Assembly (NCBI GenBank): GCA_046160725.1
Contig: JBJXHB010000312.1
Coordinates: 1 to 5,603, forward strand
Length of the DNA stretch: 5,603 nt
Source of the DNA: JBJXHB01 sp046160725
Lineage (GTDB): Bacteria; Pseudomonadota; Gammaproteobacteria; Burkholderiales; Burkholderiaceae_C
Direction of reading: 5' to 3'
The translations under genes were made by a program, and so were the position numbers. The notes below the pieces were generated by a model that was given only the letters and a program-made list of their open reading frames with translations, searched no databases and was not told the DNA's origin. This document shows positions 1-5,603 of the stretch, one piece after another; position 1 is the first letter of the stretch, and each line of letters begins with the position of its first letter.

Positions 1-321
1 TATGACCGCCTGGCCGAGATCGCCGGCGAGTACCTGAAGAAGGGCAAGTCGGTCTACATCGAGGGCCGGCTGAAGACCCGCAAGTGGACCGACAAGGAGA
101 ACGTCGAGCGCTACACCACCGAGATCGTCGCCCAGGAGATGACGATGCTGGGCAACCGTGAAGGCGGTGGCGGCGGCGGCAACTACAGCAGCGACGAAGG
201 CGGTGGCATGCGCGAGGGCGGCGGCGCGCCGGCCCGCGCCGCGGCGCCGCGGCCCGCGCCCAGCAAGCCCGCGGCCAAGTCCACCGGTTTCGACGACATG
301 GACAACGACATCCCGTTCTGA
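1..321 (+). CDS. ssb: Single-stranded DNA-binding protein, C-terminal part (5' end outside window)
   Basis: This is the last 106 codons of SSB, the protein that coats single-stranded DNA during replication, repair and recombination and recruits partner proteins through its C-terminal tip. The reading frame is open from base 1. The visible end of the OB fold reads YDRLAEIAGEYLKKGKSVYI, followed by EGRLKTRKWTD and RYTTEIVAQEMTMLG, closely like the E. coli stretch [28 protein letters not shown]. From about base 157 the protein changes to a flexible linker: first Gly-rich, then Pro/Ala-rich. It ends in the acidic tip DDMDNDIPF, the conserved SSB-Ct peptide that binds partners in the exonuclease, helicase and recombination-mediator families. 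The N-terminal part of the OB fold lies off the left edge. The next gene is unrelated and separated by a GC palindrome, so ssb probably ends its transcript here. Identification is near certain. Confidence 0.97.
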   Translation, partial: YDRLAEIAGEYLKKGKSVYIEGRLKTRKWTDKENVERYTTEIVAQEMTMLGNREGGGGGGNYSSDEGGGMREGGGAPARAAAPRPAPSKPAAKSTGFDDMDNDIPF

Positions 322-329
322 CCGCCGCC

Positions 330-349
330 GGGCGGCCGGCCGGCCGCCC
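330..349 (+). terminator. Perfect 20-bp GC palindrome after ssb, possible terminator hairpin
   Basis: Beginning 9 bases after the ssb stop codon there is a perfect inverted repeat: an 8-base arm (GGGCGGCC), a 4-base GGCC centre and the matching arm (GGCCGCCC). RNA from it would fold into a very stable all-GC stem. No T-run follows (the next bases are ACCCGGCACA), so it is not a textbook intrinsic terminator. In high-GC bacteria such stems may still act as 3' ends, stabilise the mRNA end, or simply reflect base composition. The terminator role is inferred from its position alone. Confidence 0.4.
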
Positions 350-379
350 ACCCGGCACACCCCTACCGCGAGCCCGACG

Positions 380-1873
380 ATGATCCGACGACGCCACACC
401 CTGGCCCTGGCCACCGCGGCCGGGCTGCTCCCCCTGCCGGTGCTGGCCCAGGGCCGGCGCACGAAGGACCAGCTGGTCCTGGGCATGACGCTGGAGCCGC
501 CCGGCCTGGACCCGACCGCCGGCGCGGCATCGGCCATCGCCGAGGTGGTGCAGTACAACGTCTTCGAGACGCTGACCAAGATCCGCAGCGACTCCACCAT
601 CGCGCCACTGCTGGCCCAGAGCTGGACCGTGACGCCGGACGCCAAGACCTGGGCCTTCAGGCTGCGCGAAGGCGTCACGTTCCACAACGGCGAGCCGTTC
701 AATGCGGCTGCCGTGAAGTTCAGCTTCGAGCGCGCCGTGGCACCCGGCACGCTGAACAAGGACCGTGCGGTGTTTGCCAACATCGTGCACATCGCCGCCA
801 CCGACGCGCATACGGTGGTGTTGACGCTGAAGAATCCGAACCCCGACTTCCTGTTTCAGCTCGGCCAGGCCACGGCCATCATCGTCGAGCCCAAGAGCGT
901 GGCGGGCAACGGCACGCAGCCGGTGGGCACCGGCCCCTTCCGCATCGACAGCTGGGCCAAGGGCGCGTCCGTCGTGCTCGCGCGCTGGGACGCCTATCGC
1001 GACGCCAGGGCCATCCGGCTCAAGCGCGTGACCATCCGCTTCATCAACGACGCGGCCGCACAGGTGGCGGCACTGCTGTCCGGCGACGTGGATGTGTTCC
1101 CGCGCGTGTCGGCGGCGCGCTCGCTGGCGCAGTTCCGCGCCGACAAGCGTTTCCAGGTGCTGACCGGCGGCTCGCGCGCCAAGACCATCCTGGCCATCAA
1201 CAACAAGCGCAAGCCGCTGGACGACGTGCGGGTGCGCCGCGCCATCGCCATGGCCATCGACCGCAAGGCGGTGATCGAGGGCGCGGCCGACGGTTTTGGC
1301 GTGCCCATCGGCAGCTACTACGTGCCGGGCGCGCCGGGCTATGTGGACCTCACCGGTGTCAACGCCTTCGACCCGGACCGGGCCCGGGCGCTGCTGCGCG
1401 AGGCTGGCGTCACCACGCCGCTGGAGCTGACCATGAAGCTGCCGCCGACGCCCTATGCGCGCGCCGGCGGCGAGGTCATCGCGGCCATGCTGGCCAAGGT
1501 GGGCATCGTCGCCCGGCAGGAGAGCGTCGAATGGGCGCAGTGGATGAGCGGCGTGTACGGCCAGAAGGCCTACGACCTGACCGTGATCGCCCATGTCGAG
1601 CCGCTGGACTTCGGCAATTTCGCGCGGCCCAACTACTACTGGAACTACGAGTCGCCGAAGTTCAACGCGCTGTGGGCCCAGATCAATTCCACGGCCGATG
1701 TCGGCGCACGCAACAAGCTGCTGGCCGAGGCACAGCGCCTGGTGGCCGACGAGGCGGTGGCGGCCTACCTGTACCAGCCGACCTGGATCACCATCGCCCG
1801 CACCGGCGTGACCGGGCTGTGGAAGGACGTGCCGGTGTTCGTCAACGACATTGGCGCCATGGGCTGGTCCTGA
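380..1873 (+). CDS. ABC transporter substrate-binding protein, SBP_bac_5 (DppA/OppA-like) family
   Basis: This encodes a 497-residue periplasmic binding protein of the family that captures peptides, nickel, opines, glutathione or related solutes for an ABC importer. Residues 1-23 form a signal peptide: a basic start (MIRRRH), a hydrophobic core and a likely cut after PVLA. The three arginines resemble a Tat signal only loosely, so Sec export is more likely. Family hallmarks in order are the N-terminal LEPPGLDPTAG (38-48), WAFRLREGVTFHNGEPF (91-107) leading into FSFERAV, the lobe motif PVGTGPFRIDSW (181-192), the segment DDVRVRRAIAMAIDR (281-295) and a C-terminal LLAEAQRLVADEAVAAYLY region. 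Length fits the family. The start is the first ATG followed by a signal peptide; the same frame is open further upstream, but into ssb sequence. The Shine-Dalgarno is weak (GCGAG near 368-372). No permease or ATPase gene is visible, so the substrate cannot be named. It may be co-transcribed with the following gene. Confidence 0.93.
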   Translation: MIRRRHTLALATAAGLLPLPVLAQGRRTKDQLVLGMTLEPPGLDPTAGAASAIAEVVQYNVFETLTKIRSDSTIAPLLAQSWTVTPDAKTWAFRLREGVTFHNGEPFNAAAVKFSFERAVAPGTLNKDRAVFANIVHIAATDAHTVVLTLKNPNPDFLFQLGQATAIIVEPKSVAGNGTQPVGTGPFRIDSWAKGASVVLARWDAYRDARAIRLKRVTIRFINDAAAQVAALLSGDVDVFPRVSAARSLAQFRADKRFQVLTGGSRAKTILAINNKRKPLDDVRVRRAIAMAIDRKAVIEGAADGFGVPIGSYYVPGAPGYVDLTGVNAFDPDRARALLREAGVTTPLELTMKLPPTPYARAGGEVIAAMLAKVGIVARQESVEWAQWMSGVYGQKAYDLTVIAHVEPLDFGNFARPNYYWNYESPKFNALWAQINSTADVGARNKLLAEAQRLVADEAVAAYLYQPTWITIARTGVTGLWKDVPVFVNDIGAMGWS

Positions 1874-1906
1874 GCGTTGCCCGTCCAAGCCGCGGCCGCA
1901 GCCGCT

Positions 1907-1912
1907 GAGGAG
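1907..1912 (+). promoter_or_regulatory. Ribosome binding site for the PEP-mutase-like gene
   Basis: GAGGAG lies 7 bases before the ATG at 1920. It is the clearest Shine-Dalgarno sequence in the window. It fixes the start at 1920 rather than at the in-frame ATG at 1851, which lies inside the preceding gene. Confidence 0.8.
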
Positions 1913-1919
1913 ATTGCAT

Positions 1920-2768
1920 ATGAGCGCTACCCGCCCCACCGTCGCCGACAAGCGCCGCGCCTTCCACGCGCTGCATGCGTCCGGCTGCTTTGCGCTGCCC
2001 AACCCCTGGGATGTCGGCAGCGCGCTCTGGTTGCAGGGCATGGGCTTCAAGGCACTGGCCAGCACCAGCTCGGGCTTCGCATGGTCGATCGCCCGGCCGG
2101 ACAACGGCATCACGCGTGACGCGGCGCTCAGCCACCTGGCGGCGCTGGTCGAGGCCACCGACGTGCCGGTCAACGCCGACTTCGAGGGCGGCTTTGCCGC
2201 CGACGCGGCCGGCGTGGCCGAGAGCGTGCGGCTGGCCGTGGCCACCGGCGTGGCCGGGCTGTCGATCGAGGACTCCACCGGCGACGCGCAGCGCCCGCTG
2301 TGGGACATCGACACCGCCAGCGAGCGCATGCGCGCCGCCCGCCGGGCGATCGACGCCAGCGGCGGCGACACGCTGCTGGTGGGCCGGGCCGAGTGCTTCC
2401 TGGTCGGCCGCCCGGACATAGCCGAGACCATCGCCCGCCTGCGCGCCTATGCCGACGCCGGTGCGGACTGCCTGTATGCGCCGGGCATCCGCACGCCCGA
2501 GCACATCGCCGCCGTGGTGGCCGCGGTCGCGCCGCGGCCGGTGAACCTGCTCTACACGACGCCGGGCGGCCTGTCCCTGGCCGACATCGCGGCGCTGGGC
2601 GTGCGCCGGGTCAGCGTCGGCGGGGCGTTGGCCCGCGCCGCCTGGGCCGGCTTCCAGCGCGCGGCGCAGGGCCTGCTCGAGGGCAGCTTCGAGGGCTTCG
2701 TCGGCGCGGCGGCCGGCGGGCCGCTGAACAGCTTCTTCAGCAGCGAGCAGCAGCGGCTGCGCGGCTGA
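1920..2768 (+). CDS. Isocitrate lyase/phosphoenolpyruvate mutase superfamily protein
   Basis: This encodes a 282-residue cytosolic alpha/beta-barrel enzyme of the ICL/PEP mutase superfamily, whose members make or break C-C or P-C bonds in 2-oxo acid-type substrates using Mg2+. Visible signatures are ALPNPWDVGSA (25-35), the substrate-loop-like ASTSSGFAWSIARPDNG (47-63), the metal-binding strand VNADFEGGFA (84-93) with D87 and E89, and SIED (115-118). GRAECFLVGRPD, GADCLYAPG and PVNLL follow. The catalytic Cys loop of true isocitrate and methylisocitrate lyases (K-K/R-C-G-H) is missing: the region after IED reads STGDAQRPLWD. It is therefore not a standard ICL or PrpB. It belongs to the broad, poorly characterised subgroup often labelled carboxyphosphonoenolpyruvate phosphonomutase-like, and the reaction is unknown. 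It starts 46 bases after the binding-protein gene on the same strand, which suggests a two-gene transcript, and has a good ribosome binding site. Confidence 0.92.
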   Translation: MSATRPTVADKRRAFHALHASGCFALPNPWDVGSALWLQGMGFKALASTSSGFAWSIARPDNGITRDAALSHLAALVEATDVPVNADFEGGFAADAAGVAESVRLAVATGVAGLSIEDSTGDAQRPLWDIDTASERMRAARRAIDASGGDTLLVGRAECFLVGRPDIAETIARLRAYADAGADCLYAPGIRTPEHIAAVVAAVAPRPVNLLYTTPGGLSLADIAALGVRRVSVGGALARAAWAGFQRAAQGLLEGSFEGFVGAAAGGPLNSFFSSEQQRLRG

Positions 2769-2776
2769 CCTACCCC

Positions 2777-2796
2777 GGCGCCGCCGGAGGGGCGCC
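2777..2796. terminator. Possible bidirectional hairpin between convergent genes
   Basis: The 31-base gap between the two convergent stop codons contains GGCGCC (2777-2782) and a second GGCGCC (2791-2796) separated by 8 bases. These can pair into a 6-base GC stem on either strand, so one hairpin could serve both transcripts. There is no T-run on either side, and GGCGCC is self-palindromic and common in GC-rich DNA. The terminator role rests on position only. Confidence 0.25.
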
Positions 2797-2799
2797 TGC

Positions 2800-3408
2800 T
2801 CATCGCAGGTGCGTGGCCTCGGCCCACTGCAGCACGCGCAGCCGCCCGGCGTCCCACCTCAGCCGGTTGATGCCGGTGTTGGGTATGGCGCACTCGCGCG
2901 GGCCGGCCAACGGCAGGCCATGCGCGGTGCGCCACAGCATGTCGAGCACGCCGCCGTGGGTGAACAGGGCCACCCGCCGGCCGGCATGCGCCTGCGCCAG
3001 CGCCTGCACCGCGCCCACCACCCGCTCATGAAAGGCGCGCACGCTCTCGGCGCCGCCCGGCAACGCAAAGTCCGGGTCGTGTCGCAGCCACTGCGCCCAC
3101 AGCTGCGGCTGCGTGGCCTGCACGTCGGCCAGCTCCTGGCCCTCCAGCAGCCCGAAGTGCTGCTCGCGCCAGCGCGGGTCGCGCTCGATGTCCTGCCCCA
3201 GCGCGGCGGTCGCGATGGCGGCTGTCTCTTGGGCCCGGCTCAGGTCGGAGCTGACCACGACGTCGATGGGCTCCGAGCCCAGCGCCGCGGCCAGCGCCAG
3301 GGCCTGGCTGCGGCCGGTGGCATTCAGCGGCACGTCGATCTGGCCCTGGAAACAGTTGCGGCGGTTCCAGTCCGTCTCGCCATGGCGGATGACGATAAGG
3401 TCGATCAT
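2800..3408 (-). CDS. Histidine phosphatase family protein (phosphoglycerate mutase-like, GpmB/CobC type)
   Basis: This encodes a 202-residue cytosolic phosphatase of the histidine (RHG) superfamily, which removes phosphate through a phospho-histidine intermediate. The catalytic motif IRHGETDWN spans residues 7-15, with nucleophile H9 and R8. Other active-site elements are R58 in SSDLSRAQET, the likely proton donor E82 in WREQHFGLLEGQ, and the second histidine H151 in LFTHGGVL. Length is typical of GpmB, CobC and broad-specificity phosphatases. Dependence on a cofactor, and whether the substrate is a phosphoglycerate, alpha-ribazole phosphate or a sugar phosphate, cannot be read from the sequence, and no cobalamin genes are nearby. 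I chose the ATG at 3408 because the family begins just before the RHG motif. A GTG two codons upstream (3414) is possible and better spaced from the only SD-like AGGGG (3426-3430). The gene lies downstream of the oxidoreductase on the same strand, separated by a large palindrome. Confidence 0.94.
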   Translation of the reverse strand: MIDLIVIRHGETDWNRRNCFQGQIDVPLNATGRSQALALAAALGSEPIDVVVSSDLSRAQETAAIATAALGQDIERDPRWREQHFGLLEGQELADVQATQPQLWAQWLRHDPDFALPGGAESVRAFHERVVGAVQALAQAHAGRRVALFTHGGVLDMLWRTAHGLPLAGPRECAIPNTGINRLRWDAGRLRVLQWAEATHLR

Positions 3409-3424
3409 GGCCACATTGTCGCGG

Positions 3425-3548
3425 GCCCCTGTGGCAGCGGTGGGCACTGGGTCGGGTGTAGCGAAGTCAAGGGGGAGGAGGAGGCCGAAGGCCGACGACG
3501 GAGGACATGAGCGCAACCCGACCCAGTGCCCACCGCTGCCGCAGGGGC
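3425..3548. repeat. 124-base palindromic intergenic element with 33-base inverted arms
   Basis: The left arm (3425-3457, beginning GCCCCTGTGGCAGCGG) and right arm (3516-3548, ending CCGCTGCCGCAGGGGC) are reverse complements at 32 of 33 positions; the single mismatch is T3432 against G3541. They enclose a 58-base non-symmetric centre that is purine-rich on the + strand (AAGGGGGAGGAGGAGG, 3469-3484) and holds a small GGCC-GAA-GGCC hairpin (3483-3493). The element occupies nearly all of the 157-base gap between the oxidoreductase and phosphatase genes and codes for nothing recognisable. No convincing target-site duplication is seen, only a GCGG on each side that partly overlaps the right arm. 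RNA from either strand would form a very long stem. Candidate identities are a dispersed REP/BIME- or MITE-like repeat, or a terminator/attenuator; copy number cannot be judged from one window. Confidence 0.85.
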
Positions 3549-3565
3549 GGAGTGGCGAGCAACGC

Positions 3566-5494
3566 TCAGCCCTTGAAACCGTAGGGTCCCGGCCGCGTGC
3601 TCCAGGCCGGCAGCTGCGCCTGGGGCAGCAACTCGGCCACCGCGCGCGTGGCCTGGTCGATGGCCGAGTGCGCATAGGCATAGGCGCCGGCGTCGCTGTT
3701 GGCGATGGCCACGCGGCCCCAGCCGCGGCGCGCGGTCTCGCAGGGCAACGCGCCGCCGGGCCAGAAGCCGGCGTCCCAGGGCCGCAGGTATTCGTCGGCA
3801 TAGCCATGGGACCAGCGGTTGACGGTGATGGCCTCGATGTCGCGCCGGTGGTCGAAGCCGTGCGGCCCCAGCGCACCCTGCAGCAGGGCGCGGGTCTCGG
3901 CCTCGAAGTGGCTGAAGGGCCATTGCAGCAGTTGCGCGCGCCCGGTCATGGCCTGCTCGCGCGGCGGGCGGCCATCGCCAGTGGCCACCACCTTGGCCAG
4001 GTGCACCAGCAGCGGCTCGGCCGGGCTGGCCGCAAAGCGCACGCCGCCCATGCTGACCGGGAAGTCGAGCTGTGCCAGGTTCCAGAAGCCCTGCACCGCC
4101 TTCAGCCCGCCGATGCCGGCGCGGGCCCAGGCCTCGCCGCTGCGCAACAGCGCGTTGGCATAGACCATGGGTGTCTTGACCTGCAGGTCCAGCGCCTTTG
4201 ATTGCGCGGCCGGCAGCTCGTCGGTCAGACGCGCGATCACCCGGTGCCAGCAGGCCAGCAGCACCTGCCGCGCCTGCACCTCGCGCAGCACGCCGCGGGC
4301 ATCGACATAGCGCAGCGCCACCCGCTCGGCGCGGTCGGGCGGCCCCAGGTGGCGCAGACCGACGACGGTGGCCGACAAGCGCAGGCGCACCGCGGCGTCC
4401 GGGGCGTCCAGGGCCGCGTAGTCCACCCGCGCATCGGCCAGCGATTCCATGGTCGTGCCCGGCACCAGCGCCGGCCGCAGCGCGCGCAGCAACGCCCGGG
4501 CCACGCCGTGGTTGCCGTCGGGGAAGTGATAGATGTACTTGTCGCTGCTGGCCAGCGACAGGCGCCCGCTGGGGCTCATCAGCGCATCCGGCTCGTCGCC
4601 CAGGTCCATGTCCTTGAAGCCGGGCTGGCCGGCGGCATAGGCATCCAGCGCACTGATGGCATCGCTGCCGACCGCGAAATAGCCCAGCGTGTCCTGCCAC
4701 AGCACACGTTGCACGTCCTCATGCACCCGGGCATGGCGGTGCAGGAAGTCGCGATAGGTCATGCGCGACAGCGCCAGCCGGCGGGCGGCGCGGCTGCGGC
4801 CGGGCAGCAGGTCGCCCGGCGCTGCCAGCAGCCGCGCCCAGTCGGCCTGGGCGGCGGCGGCCAGCGGCGTGCGCGATAACCACTGCGCGGGCGGCTCGTC
4901 GCGGCCGCGCACCACCAGGCGGTCCTCGCCCCAGGCGGCGCGGCCGAAGAACAGGCCGCGCCGGGCCACGCCGTGGCGCTGCGCCCAGCCGTGGTCATGG
5001 AACTCGCGGTCGAATCGCTGCAGCTCGATGCCGATGCCGGCCAGCAGCGCATGCACCGCCGGCGAGAACTGGCCCGGGCTGTCCAGCGACTGCGAGCCGC
5101 CATAGCCGACCAGCCGGCGGCCGTCGTGCGCGGTGAACTCGTTGCGCCGCGCATGGCCGCCGAAGTCGTCCAGCGCCTCCAGCAGCAGCACCCGCACCGG
5201 CCGCCCGGCGTGCTGCACGAAGAGGTGCGCGCCGGCCAGGCCGCTCAGCCCGGCGCCGACCACCACCAGGTCCTCGATGCCGTCGTCGCGCTCGGCCACG
5301 CCGTCGCGCAGGCGCGCGGCCCCGGCCGGATCGCGCAGCTGGTGCGCGACGGCGGCGCGGTCGTCGGTGTGGCCCTGCAGGCCGGTGCGCGCGGGCGGGT
5401 CTTGCACGGTGGCCGGCGCGGCGCCGGCCCAGCCCGGCAGCGTGGCGCCGACCGGCAGCGCCATGCCATTGAGGAAATCGCGGCGGCTGATCAT
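3566..5494 (-). CDS. Tat-exported FAD-dependent oxidoreductase, spermidine dehydrogenase-like
   Basis: This encodes a 642-residue flavoprotein. Residues 1-26 form a twin-arginine signal (SRRDFLNG at 3-10, hydrophobic stretch, then GWAGAAPA), so it is probably folded with its cofactor and exported to the periplasm. The FAD-binding Rossmann fold follows: DLVVVGAGLSGLAG (75-88), the ribose-binding acid E106, and FGGHARRNEF (111-120). Later landmarks are GYGGSQSLDSP (130-140), HFPDGNHGVARALL (323-336), NRWSHGYADEY (559-569) and the C-terminal FAD segment IANSDAGAYAYAHSAIDQA (597-615). Layout, length and the SRRDFLNG/TGLQGH start recall Pseudomonas spermidine dehydrogenase (SpdH), which oxidises polyamines. 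That likeness is from memory, and the actual substrate could be another amine. The ATG at 5494 is preferred because it puts the Tat motif at the N-terminus; an ATG 33 codons upstream (5593) sits before it without a visible ribosome binding site. No strong Shine-Dalgarno precedes 5494 either. No frameshift or missing core motif is evident. Confidence 0.92.
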   Translation of the reverse strand: MISRRDFLNGMALPVGATLPGWAGAAPATVQDPPARTGLQGHTDDRAAVAHQLRDPAGAARLRDGVAERDDGIEDLVVVGAGLSGLAGAHLFVQHAGRPVRVLLLEALDDFGGHARRNEFTAHDGRRLVGYGGSQSLDSPGQFSPAVHALLAGIGIELQRFDREFHDHGWAQRHGVARRGLFFGRAAWGEDRLVVRGRDEPPAQWLSRTPLAAAAQADWARLLAAPGDLLPGRSRAARRLALSRMTYRDFLHRHARVHEDVQRVLWQDTLGYFAVGSDAISALDAYAAGQPGFKDMDLGDEPDALMSPSGRLSLASSDKYIYHFPDGNHGVARALLRALRPALVPGTTMESLADARVDYAALDAPDAAVRLRLSATVVGLRHLGPPDRAERVALRYVDARGVLREVQARQVLLACWHRVIARLTDELPAAQSKALDLQVKTPMVYANALLRSGEAWARAGIGGLKAVQGFWNLAQLDFPVSMGGVRFAASPAEPLLVHLAKVVATGDGRPPREQAMTGRAQLLQWPFSHFEAETRALLQGALGPHGFDHRRDIEAITVNRWSHGYADEYLRPWDAGFWPGGALPCETARRGWGRVAIANSDAGAYAYAHSAIDQATRAVAELLPQAQLPAWSTRPGPYGFKG

Positions 5495-5603
5495 GCGTGG
5501 CGGTTGTACCCGGCCCCATGCCGGGTGTGCCGCAGCATAGCCGTCGGGCCGGCCGCTGGACACGATCCTATGTTTCGATAAAAATGGAATCATGGATGAA
5601 AAA
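5495..5603 (-). promoter_or_regulatory. Leader and possible promoter region of the oxidoreductase gene
   Basis: These 109 bases precede the oxidoreductase start. About 5567-5603 is strikingly AT-rich for this window (for example TGTTTCGATAAAAATGGAAT), as expected of a promoter or regulator-binding region. Read on the - strand, TAGGAT is a weak -10 candidate with ATGATT 17 bases upstream as a poor -35, so no promoter is firmly assigned. On the + strand, ATG codons at 5584 (ATGGAATCATGGATG) and 5592 (ATGGATGAAAAA) could start a divergent gene running off the right edge. Too little sequence remains to tell. Confidence 0.35.

Noticed and set aside
158..379. Upstream extension of the binding-protein reading frame to an ATG at 158
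   Set aside because: It overlaps the ssb C-terminus in another frame and yields low-complexity Ala/Arg/Pro sequence; the signal peptide begins at 380.
3405..3416. Three-codon ORF (Met-Trp-Pro) whose stop overlaps the phosphatase ATG as ATGA
   Set aside because: It resembles a translational coupling leader, but it is too short and has no ribosome binding site of its own, so chance is the simplest reading.
2809..3510. + strand ORF opposite the phosphatase gene
   Set aside because: Antisense shadow caused by high GC; no recognisable protein features, while the - strand frame has all the phosphatase motifs.
3557..3567. Small GAGC-AAC-GCTC hairpin overlapping the oxidoreductase stop codon
   Set aside because: A four-base stem is too short to claim as a terminator next to the far stronger palindrome.
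3409..3876. N-terminal extension of the phosphatase frame on the - strand
   Set aside because: It runs through the palindrome and into the oxidoreductase gene, has no recognisable domain, and the RHG family normally starts a few residues before its motif.
3405..4700. Long - strand open frame (431 codons) across the oxidoreductase gene
   Set aside because: It is a shadow of the real gene in another frame, rich in Arg/Ala/Gly with no domain, and passes straight through the palindrome.
5495..5593. Start of the oxidoreductase at the ATG at 5593
   Set aside because: It would put 33 extra residues before a clear Tat signal motif and shows no ribosome binding site in the ten bases left upstream.

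Overview
The window is very GC-rich, with strong G/C bias at third codon positions. Its gene content (an SSB with a Gly-rich linker and DIPF tip, an SBP_bac_5 binding protein, a PEP-mutase-like enzyme, a Tat-exported flavoprotein) suggests a betaproteobacterium, probably of the order Burkholderiales. That placement is inferred from composition and protein style, not from a database search.

Layout, left to right. On the + strand lie the 3' end of ssb (1-321), a short gap with a perfect 20-bp GC palindrome, an exported extracellular solute-binding protein of the SBP_bac_5 type (380-1873), and 46 bases later a cytosolic isocitrate lyase/PEP mutase superfamily enzyme (1920-2768) with a clear ribosome binding site. 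This pair converges, with only a 31-base gap, on two - strand genes: a histidine phosphatase (RHGET family, 3408-2800) and, upstream of it, a large Tat-signal FAD-dependent oxidoreductase resembling bacterial spermidine dehydrogenase (5494-3566). The right edge (5495-5603) is the leader of the oxidoreductase and ends in an unusually AT-rich stretch that may hold a promoter and possibly the start of a divergent gene.

The feature that ordinary annotation does not explain is a 124-base palindromic element (3425-3548) filling most of the gap between the oxidoreductase and phosphatase genes. Its two 33-base arms match at 32 positions and enclose a 58-base asymmetric centre with its own small hairpin. 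The outermost arm carries the only Shine-Dalgarno-like sequence upstream of the phosphatase start, so the element could act as a terminator/attenuator or translation gate. It could also be a dispersed repeat (REP/BIME- or MITE-like).

Functional links between the genes are weak. The binding protein and PEP-mutase-like enzyme may be co-transcribed (uptake of a substrate and breakdown of a 2-oxo or carboxylic acid), but no transporter permease or ATPase is present. I see no RNA genes, CRISPR arrays, transposase or phage genes. There is no strong sign of a new multigene system; the palindromic element is the best lead.
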